This document shows, one piece after another, positions 44,379 through 53,183 of a DNA stretch of 64,000 nucleotides. The notes under the pieces are model-generated. The model was not told the origin of the DNA, did not search any database, and was given only the letters and a program-made list of their open reading frames with translations. The DNA is from Renibacterium sp. GTDB taxonomy: Bacteria; Actinomycetota; Actinomycetes; Actinomycetales; Micrococcaceae. Every line of letters starts with the position of its first letter. The first letter of the stretch is position 1. The DNA lies in contig JAFOLH010000006.1 of the NCBI GenBank assembly GCA_017419405.1, forward strand, positions 248,001 through 312,000, in the 5' to 3' direction. A program made the translations under genes and the position numbers.

Positions 44379-46310
44379 TCAGTCCTCCTCTTCCCACTGC
44401 GGGGTCAGGTTGCGGGCCACTTGGATCTGGTCGTTGCTCACGCCGGCCGGGACCATCGGCCACACCATGGAGTTCGGGCTGACCACGAAGTCGATCACCA
44501 CCGGCCGGTCATTGATCTCCAGGGCCTTCTGGATCGTGGCGTCGATGTCTTCGTCCCGTTCGCAGCGCAACCCGACGCAGTCGTAGGCTTCGGCGAGCTT
44601 GACGAAGTCCGGCACCCGGATGGTGTCGTGCCCGGTGTTCAGGTCGGTGTTCGAATAGCGGCCCTCATAGAACAGGGTCTGCCATTGCCGGACCATGCCC
44701 AACGAGGAGTTGTTGATGATCGCGACCTTGATCGGGATGTTGTTGATCCGGCAGGTGGCCAGTTCCTGATTGGTCATCTGGAAGCAGCCGTCCCCGTCGA
44801 TCGCCCAGACCACCCGGTCCGGTTCGCCGACCTTGGCGCCCATCGCGGCCGGGACCGAGTAACCCATGGTGCCGGCTCCGCCGGAGTTCAGCCAGGAATG
44901 CGGGCGCTCGTACTTGATGAACTGCGCGGCCCACATCTGGTGCTGCCCCACGCCTGCGGCATAGATCGCTTCCGGACCGCTCAACGCGCCGATCCGCTCG
45001 ATCACCCGTTGCGGCGCGGAAAGCCCGTCTTCCGGTTCGGTCCAGCCCAGCGGGTAGGTGTTGCGCAGATTGTTCAGGAAAGCCCACCATTCGGTGAGGT
45101 CCGGGGTACCGGATTCGGCGAACTCGGCAGTCACCGCCTCGGTGAGGTCCGGAATGATCTCCTTGACCGAGCCCACGATCGGCACATCGGTGGCCCGGTT
45201 CTTGGAAATCTCCGCCGGGTCGATGTCCGCATGGATCACTTTGGCACCGGGCGCGAAGCTGGAGAGCACACCGGTCACCCGGTCGTCGAACCGCGCGCCG
45301 AGCGTAATCAGCAGATCGGATTGCTGCAGTGCGGTGACCGCGGAGACCGAGCCGTGCATACCGGGCATGCCGACGTGTTGCTGATGCGAATCCGGGAACG
45401 CGCCGCGGGCCATCAGCGTGGTCACCACCGGCGCATTGGTCAGTTCCGCCAAGGCCCGCAATTCGACCGAGGCATGCGCTTTGATCACGCCGCCGCCGAC
45501 GTAGAGCACCGGCCGCTTCGCCGCCGCGATCAGCCGGGCGGCTTCGCGGAGCTGCTTCGAATGCCCGCGGAACACCGGCCGGTACCCGGGCAGATCGATG
45601 GTCGGCGGCCAGGAAAAGGTCATTTGCGCCTGTTGCGCGTCCTTGGCCACATCGACCAGGACCGGGCCGGGCCGTCCGGTGGAGGCCAGGTGGAACGCCT
45701 CGGCGAGCACCTTCGGGATCTCATTCGGATCCGTCACCAGGAACGAGTGCTTGGTGATCGGCATCGTGATGCCCACAATGTCCGCCTCTTGGAACGCGTC
45801 GGTGCCGATCACCCCGGAGGCGACTTGGCCGGTGATCGCCACCAGAGGCACCGAGTCCATATGCGCGTCCATGATCGCGGTGACCAGGTTCGTCGCCCCG
45901 GGGCCGGAGGTGGCAATGCAGACGCCGACCTTGCCGGTGACCATGGCGTAGCCTTCGGCTGCGTGCCCGGCGCCCTGCTCGTGCCGGACCAGGACGTGGT
46001 TCATCTCCGAGGCCATCAGCGGGTCGTAGGTCGGCAGAATCGCACCGCCGGGCAGGCCGAAGATGTCCTGCACCCCGAGTTCTTCGAGGGATCGCACGAT
46101 CGCCTGCGAACCGCTCATTGGCTGCGCGGGGATGACCCGGTTGGGTCCCTGGACTTGGGACACCACCGAAATCGACGACGTTTCCGCTTTGGCCAAGGGC
46201 GCGCTGCCCGGTTCCGCGGCGCCGCTGCGCTGTCCAGCTCCGCTGGGTTTGGCCGCAGGGTGCGGCTTATTGGCCATCAGCGCCGGGCTGACGGTCGGAC
46301 CTTTGCTCAT
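44379..46310 (-). CDS. ilvB: Acetolactate synthase large (catalytic) subunit
   Basis: A TPP- and FAD-dependent enzyme that condenses pyruvate with pyruvate or 2-oxobutyrate. The TPP-activating glutamate is in [15 protein letters not shown], the FAD segment is [15 protein letters not shown], and the TPP/Mg motif is [16 protein letters not shown] followed by NN. A variable Ala/Pro/Ser-rich N-terminal extension of about 65 residues precedes the core. The ATG has GAAGGAAGAG upstream and starts 100 bp after an attenuator terminator. Confidence 0.97.
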   Translation of the reverse strand: MSKGPTVSPALMANKPHPAAKPSGAGQRSGAAEPGSAPLAKAETSSISVVSQVQGPNRVIPAQPMSGSQAIVRSLEELGVQDIFGLPGGAILPTYDPLMASEMNHVLVRHEQGAGHAAEGYAMVTGKVGVCIATSGPGATNLVTAIMDAHMDSVPLVAITGQVASGVIGTDAFQEADIVGITMPITKHSFLVTDPNEIPKVLAEAFHLASTGRPGPVLVDVAKDAQQAQMTFSWPPTIDLPGYRPVFRGHSKQLREAARLIAAAKRPVLYVGGGVIKAHASVELRALAELTNAPVVTTLMARGAFPDSHQQHVGMPGMHGSVSAVTALQQSDLLITLGARFDDRVTGVLSSFAPGAKVIHADIDPAEISKNRATDVPIVGSVKEIIPDLTEAVTAEFAESGTPDLTEWWAFLNNLRNTYPLGWTEPEDGLSAPQRVIERIGALSGPEAIYAAGVGQHQMWAAQFIKYERPHSWLNSGGAGTMGYSVPAAMGAKVGEPDRVVWAIDGDGCFQMTNQELATCRINNIPIKVAIINNSSLGMVRQWQTLFYEGRYSNTDLNTGHDTIRVPDFVKLAEAYDCVGLRCERDEDIDATIQKALEINDRPVVIDFVVSPNSMVWPMVPAGVSNDQIQVARNLTPQWEEED

Positions 46311-46409
46311 GGGGCTCTTCCTTCGTTTTCACCGCAACGGTGGCCGCTGCGGTGATCCGGTGTCGCACGGTAAATCTAAAAGTTCAATGCATACCCTGTT
46401 GTGGAAACG

Positions 46410-46447
46410 AAAAAACCCCTCCAGCCGGTAGGCTCTGCGAGGGGTTT
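46410..46447 (-). terminator. ilvBNC attenuator (intrinsic terminator)
   Basis: On the minus strand AAACCCCTC pairs with GAGGGGTTT and is followed by TTTTTT (46410-46415). It lies between the leader peptide stop (46500) and ilvB (46310), the position of a transcription attenuator. A second pairing, 13 of 14 bases, is possible between 46537-46550 (leader start) and 46454-46467, which could shift folding depending on ribosome position. Confidence 0.85.
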
Positions 46448-46499
46448 GCGCGTGCTATGCAGCTCGGACTGTTGCCAGCCGGACGGTTTGCCTTGTGGG

Positions 46500-46547
46500 C
46501 TACTCCGTCACGCGCCTGGTAAGTACGACGAGAATTCCGATCTGCAT
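46500..46547 (-). CDS. ilvBNC leader peptide MQIGILVVLTRRVTE
   Basis: A 15-codon reading frame (ATG at 46547, TAG at 46500-46502) in which Ile3, Ile5, Leu6, Val7, Val8 and Leu9 are regulatory branched-chain codons, followed by TRR. It lies 53 bases before the attenuator hairpin. Leader peptides of this composition control ilvB operons in several actinobacteria. No Shine-Dalgarno is visible. The promoter spacing puts the transcription start at or within a base or two of the ATG, so translation is probably leaderless. Confidence 0.85.
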   Translation of the reverse strand: MQIGILVVLTRRVTE

Positions 46548-46553
46548 AGCTGC

Positions 46554-46583
46554 AAGTTTTCCCGGCTGGCCCCCGGGTGTCAA
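46554..46583 (-). promoter_or_regulatory. Promoter of the ilvBNC leader transcript
   Basis: TTGACA (46578-46583) and AAACTT/AAAACT (46554-46560) are separated by 17-18 bases. The expected start point, about seven bases further, is the A of the leader ATG at 46547. Confidence 0.65.
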
Positions 46584-46653
46584 CTGGACCACCCCTTGTC
46601 TCACGATATGGACAGGGAGTCCAGTTAGTGGACGCTCACTGACTCGTGGAGCG

Positions 46654-46735
46654 GACGTCAGCTCAACATTGCCCCTTGAAAGTGGAGCCGGAGCGTTCCA
46701 GCTCCACTTTGCAGGTTAGATGTTGGGCTGACGTC
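46654..46735. repeat. Nested inverted repeats between ilvD and the ilvB leader
   Basis: An outer dyad (46654-46668 with 46721-46735, 14 of 15 paired, starting GACGTCAGC) encloses an inner perfect dyad AAAGTGGAGC/GCTCCACTTT (46679-46688 with 46701-46710). It ends seven bases before the ilvD stop, so it could be the ilvD terminator or another member of the palindrome set. Confidence 0.75.
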
Positions 46736-46741
46736 TTGAGC

Positions 46742-48451
46742 TCAGCCGCAGTAGGCTCCCTCGGAAGCCGAGTGGACCAGCTTCGCGTACTTCGCCAGCA
46801 CGCCCTTGGTGAAACGGGCCGGCAACGGCTGCCAGCCGATTTTGCGGGATTCGAGTTCGGCTTCGTCGACCAGCAAGTCGAAGCTCTTGTTCGGGATGTC
46901 CACCCGGATCCGGTCGCCGTCGCGCACGAAGGCGATCGGGCCGGCGTCGACGGCTTCCGGCGCCACGTGGCCGATGCACAGGCCGGTGGTGCCGCCGGAG
47001 AACCGGCCGTCGGTGAGCAGCAGCACGTCTTTGCCCAGACCGGCGCCCTTGATTGCGCCGGTGATCGCAAGCATTTCGCGCATGCCGGGGCCGCCCTTGG
47101 GCCCCTCATAACGGATGACGACGACGTCGCCGGCCTTGATCTCGCCCGCTTTGAGCGCTTCCAAAGCACCCTGCTCGCGCTCGAAGACCCGGGCCGGGCC
47201 CTCGAAGACCTCGGCGTCGAAGCCGGCGGTCTTCACCACCGCGCCGCCCGGCGCCAACGAACCCTTGAGCACGCTCAGGCCGCCGGTCTTGTGGATCGGA
47301 TTGTCCAGCGCACGCAGGATCTTGCCGTCCAGATCCGGCGGATTGATCGCCTCGAGGTTTTCGGCCAGCGTTTTGCCGGTCACGGTCAGCGCATCGCCGT
47401 GCAGCAGTCCGGCGTCGAGCAGCGCCCGCATGATCACCGGCACCCCGCCGACCCGGTCGACGTCGTTCATCACATAGCGGCCAAACGGCTTCAGATCACC
47501 CAGATGCGGGATCCGGTCGCCGATCCGGTTGAAATCCTCAAGCTGCAGGTCGACTTCGGCTTCGCGGGCGATCGCCAACAAGTGCAGCACCGCATTGGTG
47601 GAACCGCCGAAGGCCATGGTCACCGCGATCGCGTTCTCGAACGCCTCTTTGGTCATGATGTCCCGGGAACGGATGCCACGGCGGAGCAATTCCACCACGG
47701 CCTCCCCGGAACGGTGCGCGAACATGTCGCGCCGGCGGTCCGCGCTGGGCGGAGCGGCGGAGCCGGGCAGCGACATGCCGAGTGCCTCGCCGATGCAGGC
47801 CATGGTGTTGGCGGTGTACATGCCGCCGCACGCGCCTTCGCCGGGACAGATCGCGCGTTCGATCCGGTCCAGATCGCCGACCGACATCTTGCCGGCGGCA
47901 CAGGCGCCCACGGCCTCGAAGGCATCGATCAGCGTGACGTCTTTTTCGGTGCCGTCTTCGAGTTTCACCCAGCCGGGCATGATCGAGCCGGCGTAGAGGA
48001 ACACGCTCGAGACGTTCAGCCGCGCCGCGGCCATCAACATGCCGGGCAGGGATTTGTCGCAACCGGCCAGCAGAACCGAGCCGTCGATCCGCTCGGCCTG
48101 CATCACGGTTTCCACCGAATCCGCGATGACTTCACGGGAAACCAGCGAGAAATGCATGCCCTCGTGGCCCATCGAGATGCCGTCGGAGACCGAAATCGTG
48201 CCGAAAGTCATCGGGAATCCGCCACCGGCGTGCACGCCCTCCTTGACCGCTTTGGCGAGCCGGTCGAGGGAGAGGTTGCAAGGGGTGATCTCGTTCCAGG
48301 AACTGGCTACGCCGATTTGCGGCTTGGCGAAGTCTTCGTCGCCGAAGCCGACGGCGCGGAGCATGCCCCGCGCTGGGGCGGCGGCGATGCCGTCGGTGAC
48401 GATCCGGCTCCGCGGTTTGATGTCTGGCTGATTGCTGGTCTCCACGCTCAT
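46742..48451 (-). CDS. ilvD: Dihydroxy-acid dehydratase
   Basis: An Fe-S dehydratase, third common step of Ile/Val synthesis. [13 protein letters not shown] and [18 protein letters not shown] carry the cluster cysteines, and [22 protein letters not shown] is the conserved C-terminal block. SWNEITPCN is near the N-terminus. The length is 569 residues. It is 195 bp upstream of the ilvB leader on the same strand, separated from it by a palindrome, and is probably a separate transcript. Confidence 0.97.
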   Translation of the reverse strand: MSVETSNQPDIKPRSRIVTDGIAAAPARGMLRAVGFGDEDFAKPQIGVASSWNEITPCNLSLDRLAKAVKEGVHAGGGFPMTFGTISVSDGISMGHEGMHFSLVSREVIADSVETVMQAERIDGSVLLAGCDKSLPGMLMAAARLNVSSVFLYAGSIMPGWVKLEDGTEKDVTLIDAFEAVGACAAGKMSVGDLDRIERAICPGEGACGGMYTANTMACIGEALGMSLPGSAAPPSADRRRDMFAHRSGEAVVELLRRGIRSRDIMTKEAFENAIAVTMAFGGSTNAVLHLLAIAREAEVDLQLEDFNRIGDRIPHLGDLKPFGRYVMNDVDRVGGVPVIMRALLDAGLLHGDALTVTGKTLAENLEAINPPDLDGKILRALDNPIHKTGGLSVLKGSLAPGGAVVKTAGFDAEVFEGPARVFEREQGALEALKAGEIKAGDVVVIRYEGPKGGPGMREMLAITGAIKGAGLGKDVLLLTDGRFSGGTTGLCIGHVAPEAVDAGPIAFVRDGDRIRVDIPNKSFDLLVDEAELESRKIGWQPLPARFTKGVLAKYAKLVHSASEGAYCG

Positions 48452-48528
48452 AGGCCGAGTCTATGACTGCACGGGGCAGTGCGCGAAAGTGTCCACGAAA
48501 CGGACCGTTCCATGACGCGCCAGCCGGC

Positions 48529-49488
48529 TCAGTCGCGGTAGAAGCCGGGCCGGACCAGGTTCTGCGGCCGCTCCCCCAAGGCGAAAGCGTTCAATTGCCG
48601 TGCCAGGAATCTGCCGATCCGACGCGGGAAAGCCGTGGAGTCGCCGCCCAGATGCGGAGTGATCAAGGCGTTCGGCGCTTGCCAGAGCGGGTGCCCGGCC
48701 GGCAACGGTTCCGGATCGAAGACATCGAGTGCCGCGTGCAGGCGTCCGCCGACCACCTCCGCTGTGATCGCGGCCGAATCGACGACGGCGCCACGGCTGA
48801 CGTTGACCACCAAGGCCCCGTCCGGCAACCGGGCGAGGAACTCGCGGCCGATCAGCGAGTCGGTTTCCGGGGTCAACGGCACGATCGCGATCACCACATC
48901 GTGTTGCGGGGCGAGTTCCAGGAGTTCCGCGAAGCCGTGCACGGTGCCCGCAGCGTCCTCGCGGCGGGTCCGGCCCACCCGGGTGAGCTCCACCTCGAAA
49001 GGCTCCAGCCTGCGTTGGATTTCCCGGCCGATGCCTCCGACGCCGATCAGCAGCACCTTGCGATCGGCCAGCGAGCTGCGCCGTTCGTGCCGCCAGATTT
49101 CATTCCGTTGATCCCGGGCCGCGATGTCCAAGCCGCGCAGCGAACTCAGCACCAAACCGACTGCGAGCTCCGCCGTCGAGGCCGCATGGACCCCGGCCGC
49201 GGAACAAATGGCGACCTCCGGCCCGGCGAGCTCGGGCACGCCGTCGTAGCCCGTGGTCTGGGTCTGCAGCAGCTTCAGATTCGGCAACTTCGACAGGGGT
49301 TCCTTGAGCGGTGCGGGCGAACCCAGGTATGGCAGCACGACGGCGTCGACTTCGCTCAAGGGCAAACCGGCAGGCTCCGCGGCGAAGTCCCAAGCGGCGG
49401 CACGGATTCCCTGCGGCAGCGGACCGAGCGAATCCAACAGCTCCTGGCTGGGCAAAAGGACGTTCCGGATCACGGTAAGCTTGCTCAC
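48529..49488 (-). CDS. D-isomer-specific 2-hydroxyacid dehydrogenase
   Basis: NAD-binding dehydrogenase of about 319 residues. LLIGVGGIGREIQRRL is the Rossmann loop, VVNVSRGAVVDSAAI and the catalytic ALITPHLGGDSTAFP histidine are present, with a catalytic Glu in FDPEPLPAGHPLWQ. It lacks the ASB and ACT domains of SerA, so it is not a second phosphoglycerate dehydrogenase of that type; substrate unknown. GTG at 49488 is used; GTG at 49497 is in frame. Confidence 0.9.
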   Translation of the reverse strand: MSKLTVIRNVLLPSQELLDSLGPLPQGIRAAAWDFAAEPAGLPLSEVDAVVLPYLGSPAPLKEPLSKLPNLKLLQTQTTGYDGVPELAGPEVAICSAAGVHAASTAELAVGLVLSSLRGLDIAARDQRNEIWRHERRSSLADRKVLLIGVGGIGREIQRRLEPFEVELTRVGRTRREDAAGTVHGFAELLELAPQHDVVIAIVPLTPETDSLIGREFLARLPDGALVVNVSRGAVVDSAAITAEVVGGRLHAALDVFDPEPLPAGHPLWQAPNALITPHLGGDSTAFPRRIGRFLARQLNAFALGERPQNLVRPGFYRD

Positions 49489-49633
49489 CAGCAGCACTTT
49501 AGCGGTTCACACCGCCGGTGTCGCCGGGCAGCGGCTCCGATTTCACAGCGGGCCGAATCCCGTGTAGTATTACATGTCGTTGCGGATCACAGAATGACTG
49601 CGAAAACAGTCCGAAAGTGACCGCAATAGTATT

Positions 49634-49706
49634 GCACCTCTAGCTCAACTGGCAGAGCAATTGACTCTTAATCAATGGGTTCCGGGTTCGAGTCCCGGGG
49701 GGTGCA
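49634..49706 (+). tRNA. tRNA-Lys (CTT)
   Basis: A 73-nt cloverleaf: acceptor GCACCTC pairs with GGGGTGC (one T-G pair), anticodon loop CTCTTAA, T-arm GGGTTCGAGTCCC, discriminator A. An intrinsic terminator follows. It borders the AT-rich block at about 49.9-53.2 kb. Confidence 0.96.
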
Positions 49707-49711
49707 CAACG

Positions 49712-49757
49712 GAACGGCTCCGATCGCAGAAATGCGGTCGGAGCCGTTCTTTCGTTG
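49712..49757 (+). terminator. Intrinsic terminator after tRNA-Lys
   Basis: GAACGGCTCCGATCGCA pairs with TGCGGTCGGAGCCGTTC (one mismatch) around a short AGAA-type loop, followed by TTTCGTTGATTTT. Confidence 0.9.
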
Positions 49758-49948
49758 ATTTTCAAGAGGGTTGCCAGAGGCTCGCTACACTATTGCTCCG
49801 CATCACGTCGACATGGATCGCCACGTTCGTTCAGCTGACTGAGGTCTTTCGATACCGCTTGCGCGCGCATCTGAAACCAGGCCAAGACAATACCTAGCTA
49901 GCTAGAGCCTGACCCAGGAACAGAAGAAAACCGATCGGGCGGCGCCGT
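49758..49948. other. Non-coding stretch at the left edge of the AT-rich block
   Basis: No credible gene is seen. Short open frames here lack ribosome-binding sites and family motifs. The segment contains AGCTAGCTAG just before the response-regulator 3' end. No second copy of the tRNA-Lys 3' end was found here or further into the window. Confidence 0.5.
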
Positions 49949-50608
49949 TCACCAGGATGGTTTGACCAGACCTGTCTCGTAGGCGAGGACGACTAGTTGC
50001 ACGCGGTCTCGGGCATTAAGTTTTTGAATGATCCTCGATACGTGCGTTTTTACTGTCAAAGGACTGAGAAAAAGTTCGGTGGCTATTTCATCGTTTGAAC
50101 TGCCCTTGCCCACATGGAGTAACACTTCACGCTCCCGTTCGGTGAGGATGTCCAAACGCGACAGGTCTACAGTGTGCCTGATGTCCTGAGCAATTCTGGA
50201 GAGCAATCTTCGGGTTACCGAGGGCGAGAGCAGAGCATTTCCTGTCGCCACGATTCTTACCGCGTTAATGAGATCGGCCGGGTCCGTGTCCTTGATCAGA
50301 AATCCACTTGCGCCAGAGGAGATTGCTTCAGTGACGTATTCATCGAGTTCGAAGGTGGTAACGACAACGATACGGGTTTGGGAAAGCATTGGATCTGCCA
50401 CGATTTCCCTCGTCGCCCACAGGCCGTCTCGTTCCGGCATGCGGATGTCCATCAAGACCACATCCGGTCGCTCTTCGCGGCAAACCTTGATCGCCTCAAG
50501 TCCGGTAGAAGCCATTCCAACGACTTCTATGTCTAGCTCCGCACTGAGCAAAGAATTGAATCCGGCTCGTATTAGTTGTTGATCGTCGGCGATCATTACT
50601 CGAATCAT
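49949..50608 (-). CDS. NarL/LuxR-family response regulator (AT-rich block)
   Basis: A 219-residue regulator: acidic pair in IADDQQLIRAG, phospho-acceptor D54 in VVLMDIRMPERDG, conserved lysine in FLIKDTDPADL, and LuxR-type DNA-binding helix DILTEREREVLLHVGKGSSNDEIATEL. Its ATG overlaps the kinase stop (ATGA). GC content and codon use are visibly lower than in flanking genes. It resembles the regulator at 35272 but is only a paralogue. Confidence 0.93.
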   Translation of the reverse strand: MIRVMIADDQQLIRAGFNSLLSAELDIEVVGMASTGLEAIKVCREERPDVVLMDIRMPERDGLWATREIVADPMLSQTRIVVVTTFELDEYVTEAISSGASGFLIKDTDPADLINAVRIVATGNALLSPSVTRRLLSRIAQDIRHTVDLSRLDILTEREREVLLHVGKGSSNDEIATELFLSPLTVKTHVSRIIQKLNARDRVQLVVLAYETGLVKPSW

Positions 50609-51831
50609 GACAACTCTTCGGAAAAATCTTGGTCTCGCGGAAGACGCGCTCGGACGTGGACTCCGTGGGGGATGTTCGCCATGACCTTCAACTCACCAGA
50701 AAGCCTTTCAGCGCGTTCACGCATTCCGATGATCCCTCGTCCGGGCTCTGAGCCATCTGGTATCCCGTCTCCATCATCGATGATCTCCAATACATAGTCG
50801 TTGCCACGAGCTTCGAGTGTTACGAGAACAATCTTCGCGTTTGCATGACGCAGAACGTTCGTCAACGCTTCTTGACAAATCCGATACAACGTGGAGCTGG
50901 GCAGAAGTTCAGGGGGCTCCGGAACATTAATATTGAGTATGACATCGAGTCCGTGCTGTCGAAAATTCAAAATAAGCGCAGGCAAGCCATTGATCCCTGA
51001 AACGGTGAGCGGAGGATTCTGCGCTGTATCGCCGCGGATCGCTCCTAGGGTTACGCGGATCTCGTCTAGTCCCGACTTGCTCGCAGACTTGATCAGCTCC
51101 AGCGCCTCTTCGACCTTTCTCGGATCATTTTGCATGAAATGAGTGCCGACTCCCGCCTGCAAATGAATCGACGACAACGTATGGGCCAGGATATCGTGGA
51201 CCTCACGGGCGAACTCCAAACGTAGTTCATTCTCGCGACGCTGTCGCTGGGCTATCTCTCGAATCGAGGAACGAACCTGGGCCTCAACACCAAGTCGTCT
51301 CAGTTGAGCTACGAGGGCAGCTGCAGAAAAGAGGACCAGGGCGAAGACAGGCCGAAGTATGTTCCAGGAGGAACCCGGTGAGATTATGGCCGCGGAGACA
51401 ACGGTAATGAGTCCGGATGCAACAGCCAAAGCCCACCCGAAGACCTGACTGAGCGATGAAACTAGCATCGCAATGATGACCACCAAGGGAGTATATGCAA
51501 ATATTGAAATTTCAGGAATTACCAGTAATGGAATATTCAGCACCGCTACAACGGAAGTAATGAAGTAGGGATACCTTCCCCGAAGGAGCAGAGAAATACT
51601 TCCGACACCACCGAGGACTAGCTCAACCAAACTCGGAGGCAGCACACCAAATACCAAATCAGGGTGATCATAAGTTCCGTCGGAATATTTTTCGGCGCCC
51701 ACCGACAAAAAATCCAAAAAGGCGAGCAAAGAAGGGAGAAGGAGAAGTAGGCAAATTAGACTGGCCATCCACAGCGGAATTCCGTTCTCTTGTTTTGAGA
51801 AATTAATTCTGGAAAAAACCGATGAACTCAT
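50605..51831 (-). CDS. HisKA_3 membrane sensor histidine kinase (AT-rich block)
   Basis: A 408-residue kinase. About five or six hydrophobic helices occupy residues 20-190. The phospho-acceptor is H212 in AREVHDILAHTLSSI, the N box is CQEALTNVLRHANA, and the ATP-lid glycines are in IDDGDGIPDGS and GRGIIGMRERAE. ATG at 51831 follows GGAGAG and gives a normal N-terminus; the frame stays open 162 bases further but that part looks unlike kinase sequence. It is coupled to the response-regulator gene. Confidence 0.9.
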   Translation of the reverse strand: MSSSVFSRINFSKQENGIPLWMASLICLLLLLPSLLAFLDFLSVGAEKYSDGTYDHPDLVFGVLPPSLVELVLGGVGSISLLLRGRYPYFITSVVAVLNIPLLVIPEISIFAYTPLVVIIAMLVSSLSQVFGWALAVASGLITVVSAAIISPGSSWNILRPVFALVLFSAAALVAQLRRLGVEAQVRSSIREIAQRQRRENELRLEFAREVHDILAHTLSSIHLQAGVGTHFMQNDPRKVEEALELIKSASKSGLDEIRVTLGAIRGDTAQNPPLTVSGINGLPALILNFRQHGLDVILNINVPEPPELLPSSTLYRICQEALTNVLRHANAKIVLVTLEARGNDYVLEIIDDGDGIPDGSEPGRGIIGMRERAERLSGELKVMANIPHGVHVRARLPRDQDFSEELS

Positions 51832-52005
51832 TAAACTCTCCGATTCCGCCTTTCCTTCTACCCCATCGAGTATGATTGAACCTCGCCCCCGACCCGCTCG
51901 AACATCCTTAGCCTGGCCCAAATCACCGCGAAACCCAGGAGCATTTGTACTCCAGAATACTCCCGGCCGCCCGATGCCACCTACACCGCACATCTACAAA
52001 TTCCG

Positions 52006-52353
52006 TCACTGGCCCATTTTGCCCTGAGCTTCCAGAGTTCTCCCTCTTGATTCGGACCAACGAAACCGAACCGCAATGAACCCAGCACCGCTAACAGCGA
52101 CCCACACGACCCTCACCGCATCCCAAGCCTCCCCCCACATCGGCGCCAAAATCACACCAAGAAATCCAATTTGAATCGAAATCAAGAATAGAAGATCATA
52201 TCTGCTTGTGAAGAACATTTTCTTGTTGAAAAACGTTAATTCAAAAAATGAAACATTAAGAATAATCAAAAAGGCATCGCCGATAGATATTTGATGAAAT
52301 ATTGTCAAGGCGAGCGAAAAGCACGATTCCACAACAAGCATCAGAACGATCAT
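52006..52353 (-). CDS. Small membrane protein, unrecognised
   Basis: A 115-residue protein with three or four hydrophobic stretches (about residues 2-20, 24-40, 52-70 and 80-95) and a charged tail SESRGRTLEAQGKMG. No family is recognised. The coding sequence is among the most AT-rich of the window (16 G/C in the 60 bases from 52201). No strong ribosome-binding site is visible at the ATG. It lies between the SHOCT genes and the kinase gene, all on the minus strand, so it may be an accessory membrane component of that system. Confidence 0.55.
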   Translation of the reverse strand: MIVLMLVVESCFSLALTIFHQISIGDAFLIILNVSFFELTFFNKKMFFTSRYDLLFLISIQIGFLGVILAPMWGEAWDAVRVVWVAVSGAGFIAVRFRWSESRGRTLEAQGKMGQ

Positions 52354-52418
52354 GTCTAAGAATCGGCTTTTCGCCCGACCACTATAATGTGCGATTTCGA
52401 TTCGACTTGTCTTCGGGT

Positions 52419-52718
52419 TCAGAACCTTCCTTTCCCGACTCCGTTACCCCTCAGAAACTGTGAACGGTAGTGGAATTCTTCTTCACTGATCTCTCCGTTG
52501 GCATATCGTTTCGCCAGCACATCCTCAGGAGTCGAGTATCCTTGCTTATCACCGGAGAAATCTTTTCTTGATCGCAGGACCAGCCACACTACCAGCCAAA
52601 TGATCACCCCGATGACTATTGCCCAGATCACCGGAGTCGCATAGTAGAGCCATCCATATCCGGCGCTCCAGACGTCCACGCCAGATCCGTTAGCGCTTAC
52701 AAAGTCTTTGAGCTTCAC
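52419..52718 (-). CDS. Small single-TM protein with C-terminal SHOCT motif (paralogue 2)
   Basis: A 99-residue protein. A short N-terminal ectodomain, GYGWLYYATPVIWAIVIG, leads into one membrane helix (about residues 27-49). A C-terminal SHOCT-type segment STPEDVLAKRYANGEISEEEF follows. SHOCT motifs are short helical oligomerisation modules at protein ends. It is clearly related to the gene at 52787 (same GYGW-I/L-Y membrane entry and same tail) and looks like a tandem duplicate. Confidence 0.75.
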   Translation of the reverse strand: MKLKDFVSANGSGVDVWSAGYGWLYYATPVIWAIVIGVIIWLVVWLVLRSRKDFSGDKQGYSTPEDVLAKRYANGEISEEEFHYRSQFLRGNGVGKGRF

Positions 52719-52786
52719 TGTTTTTCCATTTCGTAATTGTTATTTTTATATTTTTAAATTGTTTGTAAAAACTTCAACCCAAACTT

Positions 52787-53107
52787 CTAGAGAAAGTTTC
52801 GATACCGACGTTGACTTGCGGAGCTGCTTCGTAAAACACTTAGTCGATATTGATATTCCCGCTCCTCCATTCCGCCCTGGGAAAACTTTCTCGCTAGCAT
52901 CTCCTCGACACTTTGATGTCTCGGAGAATTCCTTCGCCGCATCTTTGGTTGCGGTGGTCTGCTTTGAACAATCGACCAGAAAACCACCCAGACAATCGAC
53001 CCCACGACTAGAACCCAGATGAGCGCGGGTAGAAAATAAATCCAACCGTAGCCAAAATCCACGAGCCCATCGTCAAATCTTCCACTCGTATCAACAGTTG
53101 CGATCAT
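52787..53107 (-). CDS. Small single-TM protein with C-terminal SHOCT motif (paralogue 1)
   Basis: A 106-residue protein with the same plan as its neighbour: FGYGWIYFLPALIWVLVVG entering a single helix (about residues 21-43), then a basic stretch and a SHOCT-like tail SVEEMLARKFSQGGMEEREY. ATG at 53107 has GGGGA upstream; the frame continues upstream to 53242 but without such a site. It is probably the first gene of the small-protein/two-component transcript. Confidence 0.72.
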   Translation of the reverse strand: MIATVDTSGRFDDGLVDFGYGWIYFLPALIWVLVVGSIVWVVFWSIVQSRPPQPKMRRRNSPRHQSVEEMLARKFSQGGMEEREYQYRLSVLRSSSASQRRYRNFL

Positions 53108-53154
53108 TAAGGTCCCCAAAATTTCACCTTCTCTTGTCCGTACTGACTCAGCAA

Positions 53155-53183
53155 TATCTAGTCTGCTGAAAAACCAACGCCAA
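53155..53183 (-). promoter_or_regulatory. Probable promoter of the SHOCT genes
   Basis: TTGGCG (53178-53183) and TAGATA (53155-53160) are separated by 17 bases on the minus strand, about 48 bases ahead of the ATG at 53107. Confidence 0.5.

Noticed and set aside
44421-46355. Plus-strand open frame of 644 codons
   Set aside because: It is the mirror of ilvB, which has complete TPP/FAD motifs and a good ribosome-binding site. The antisense product shows no recognisable domain.
49634-49706. tRNA-Lys as an integration (att) site for the AT-rich block
   Set aside because: No second copy of the tRNA 3' end was found at the other edge, and no integrase gene is present. Horizontal origin rests only on composition and position.
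49661-49897. Short plus-strand frame starting inside tRNA-Lys
   Set aside because: It begins within the tRNA gene, crosses the tRNA terminator and shows no protein character.
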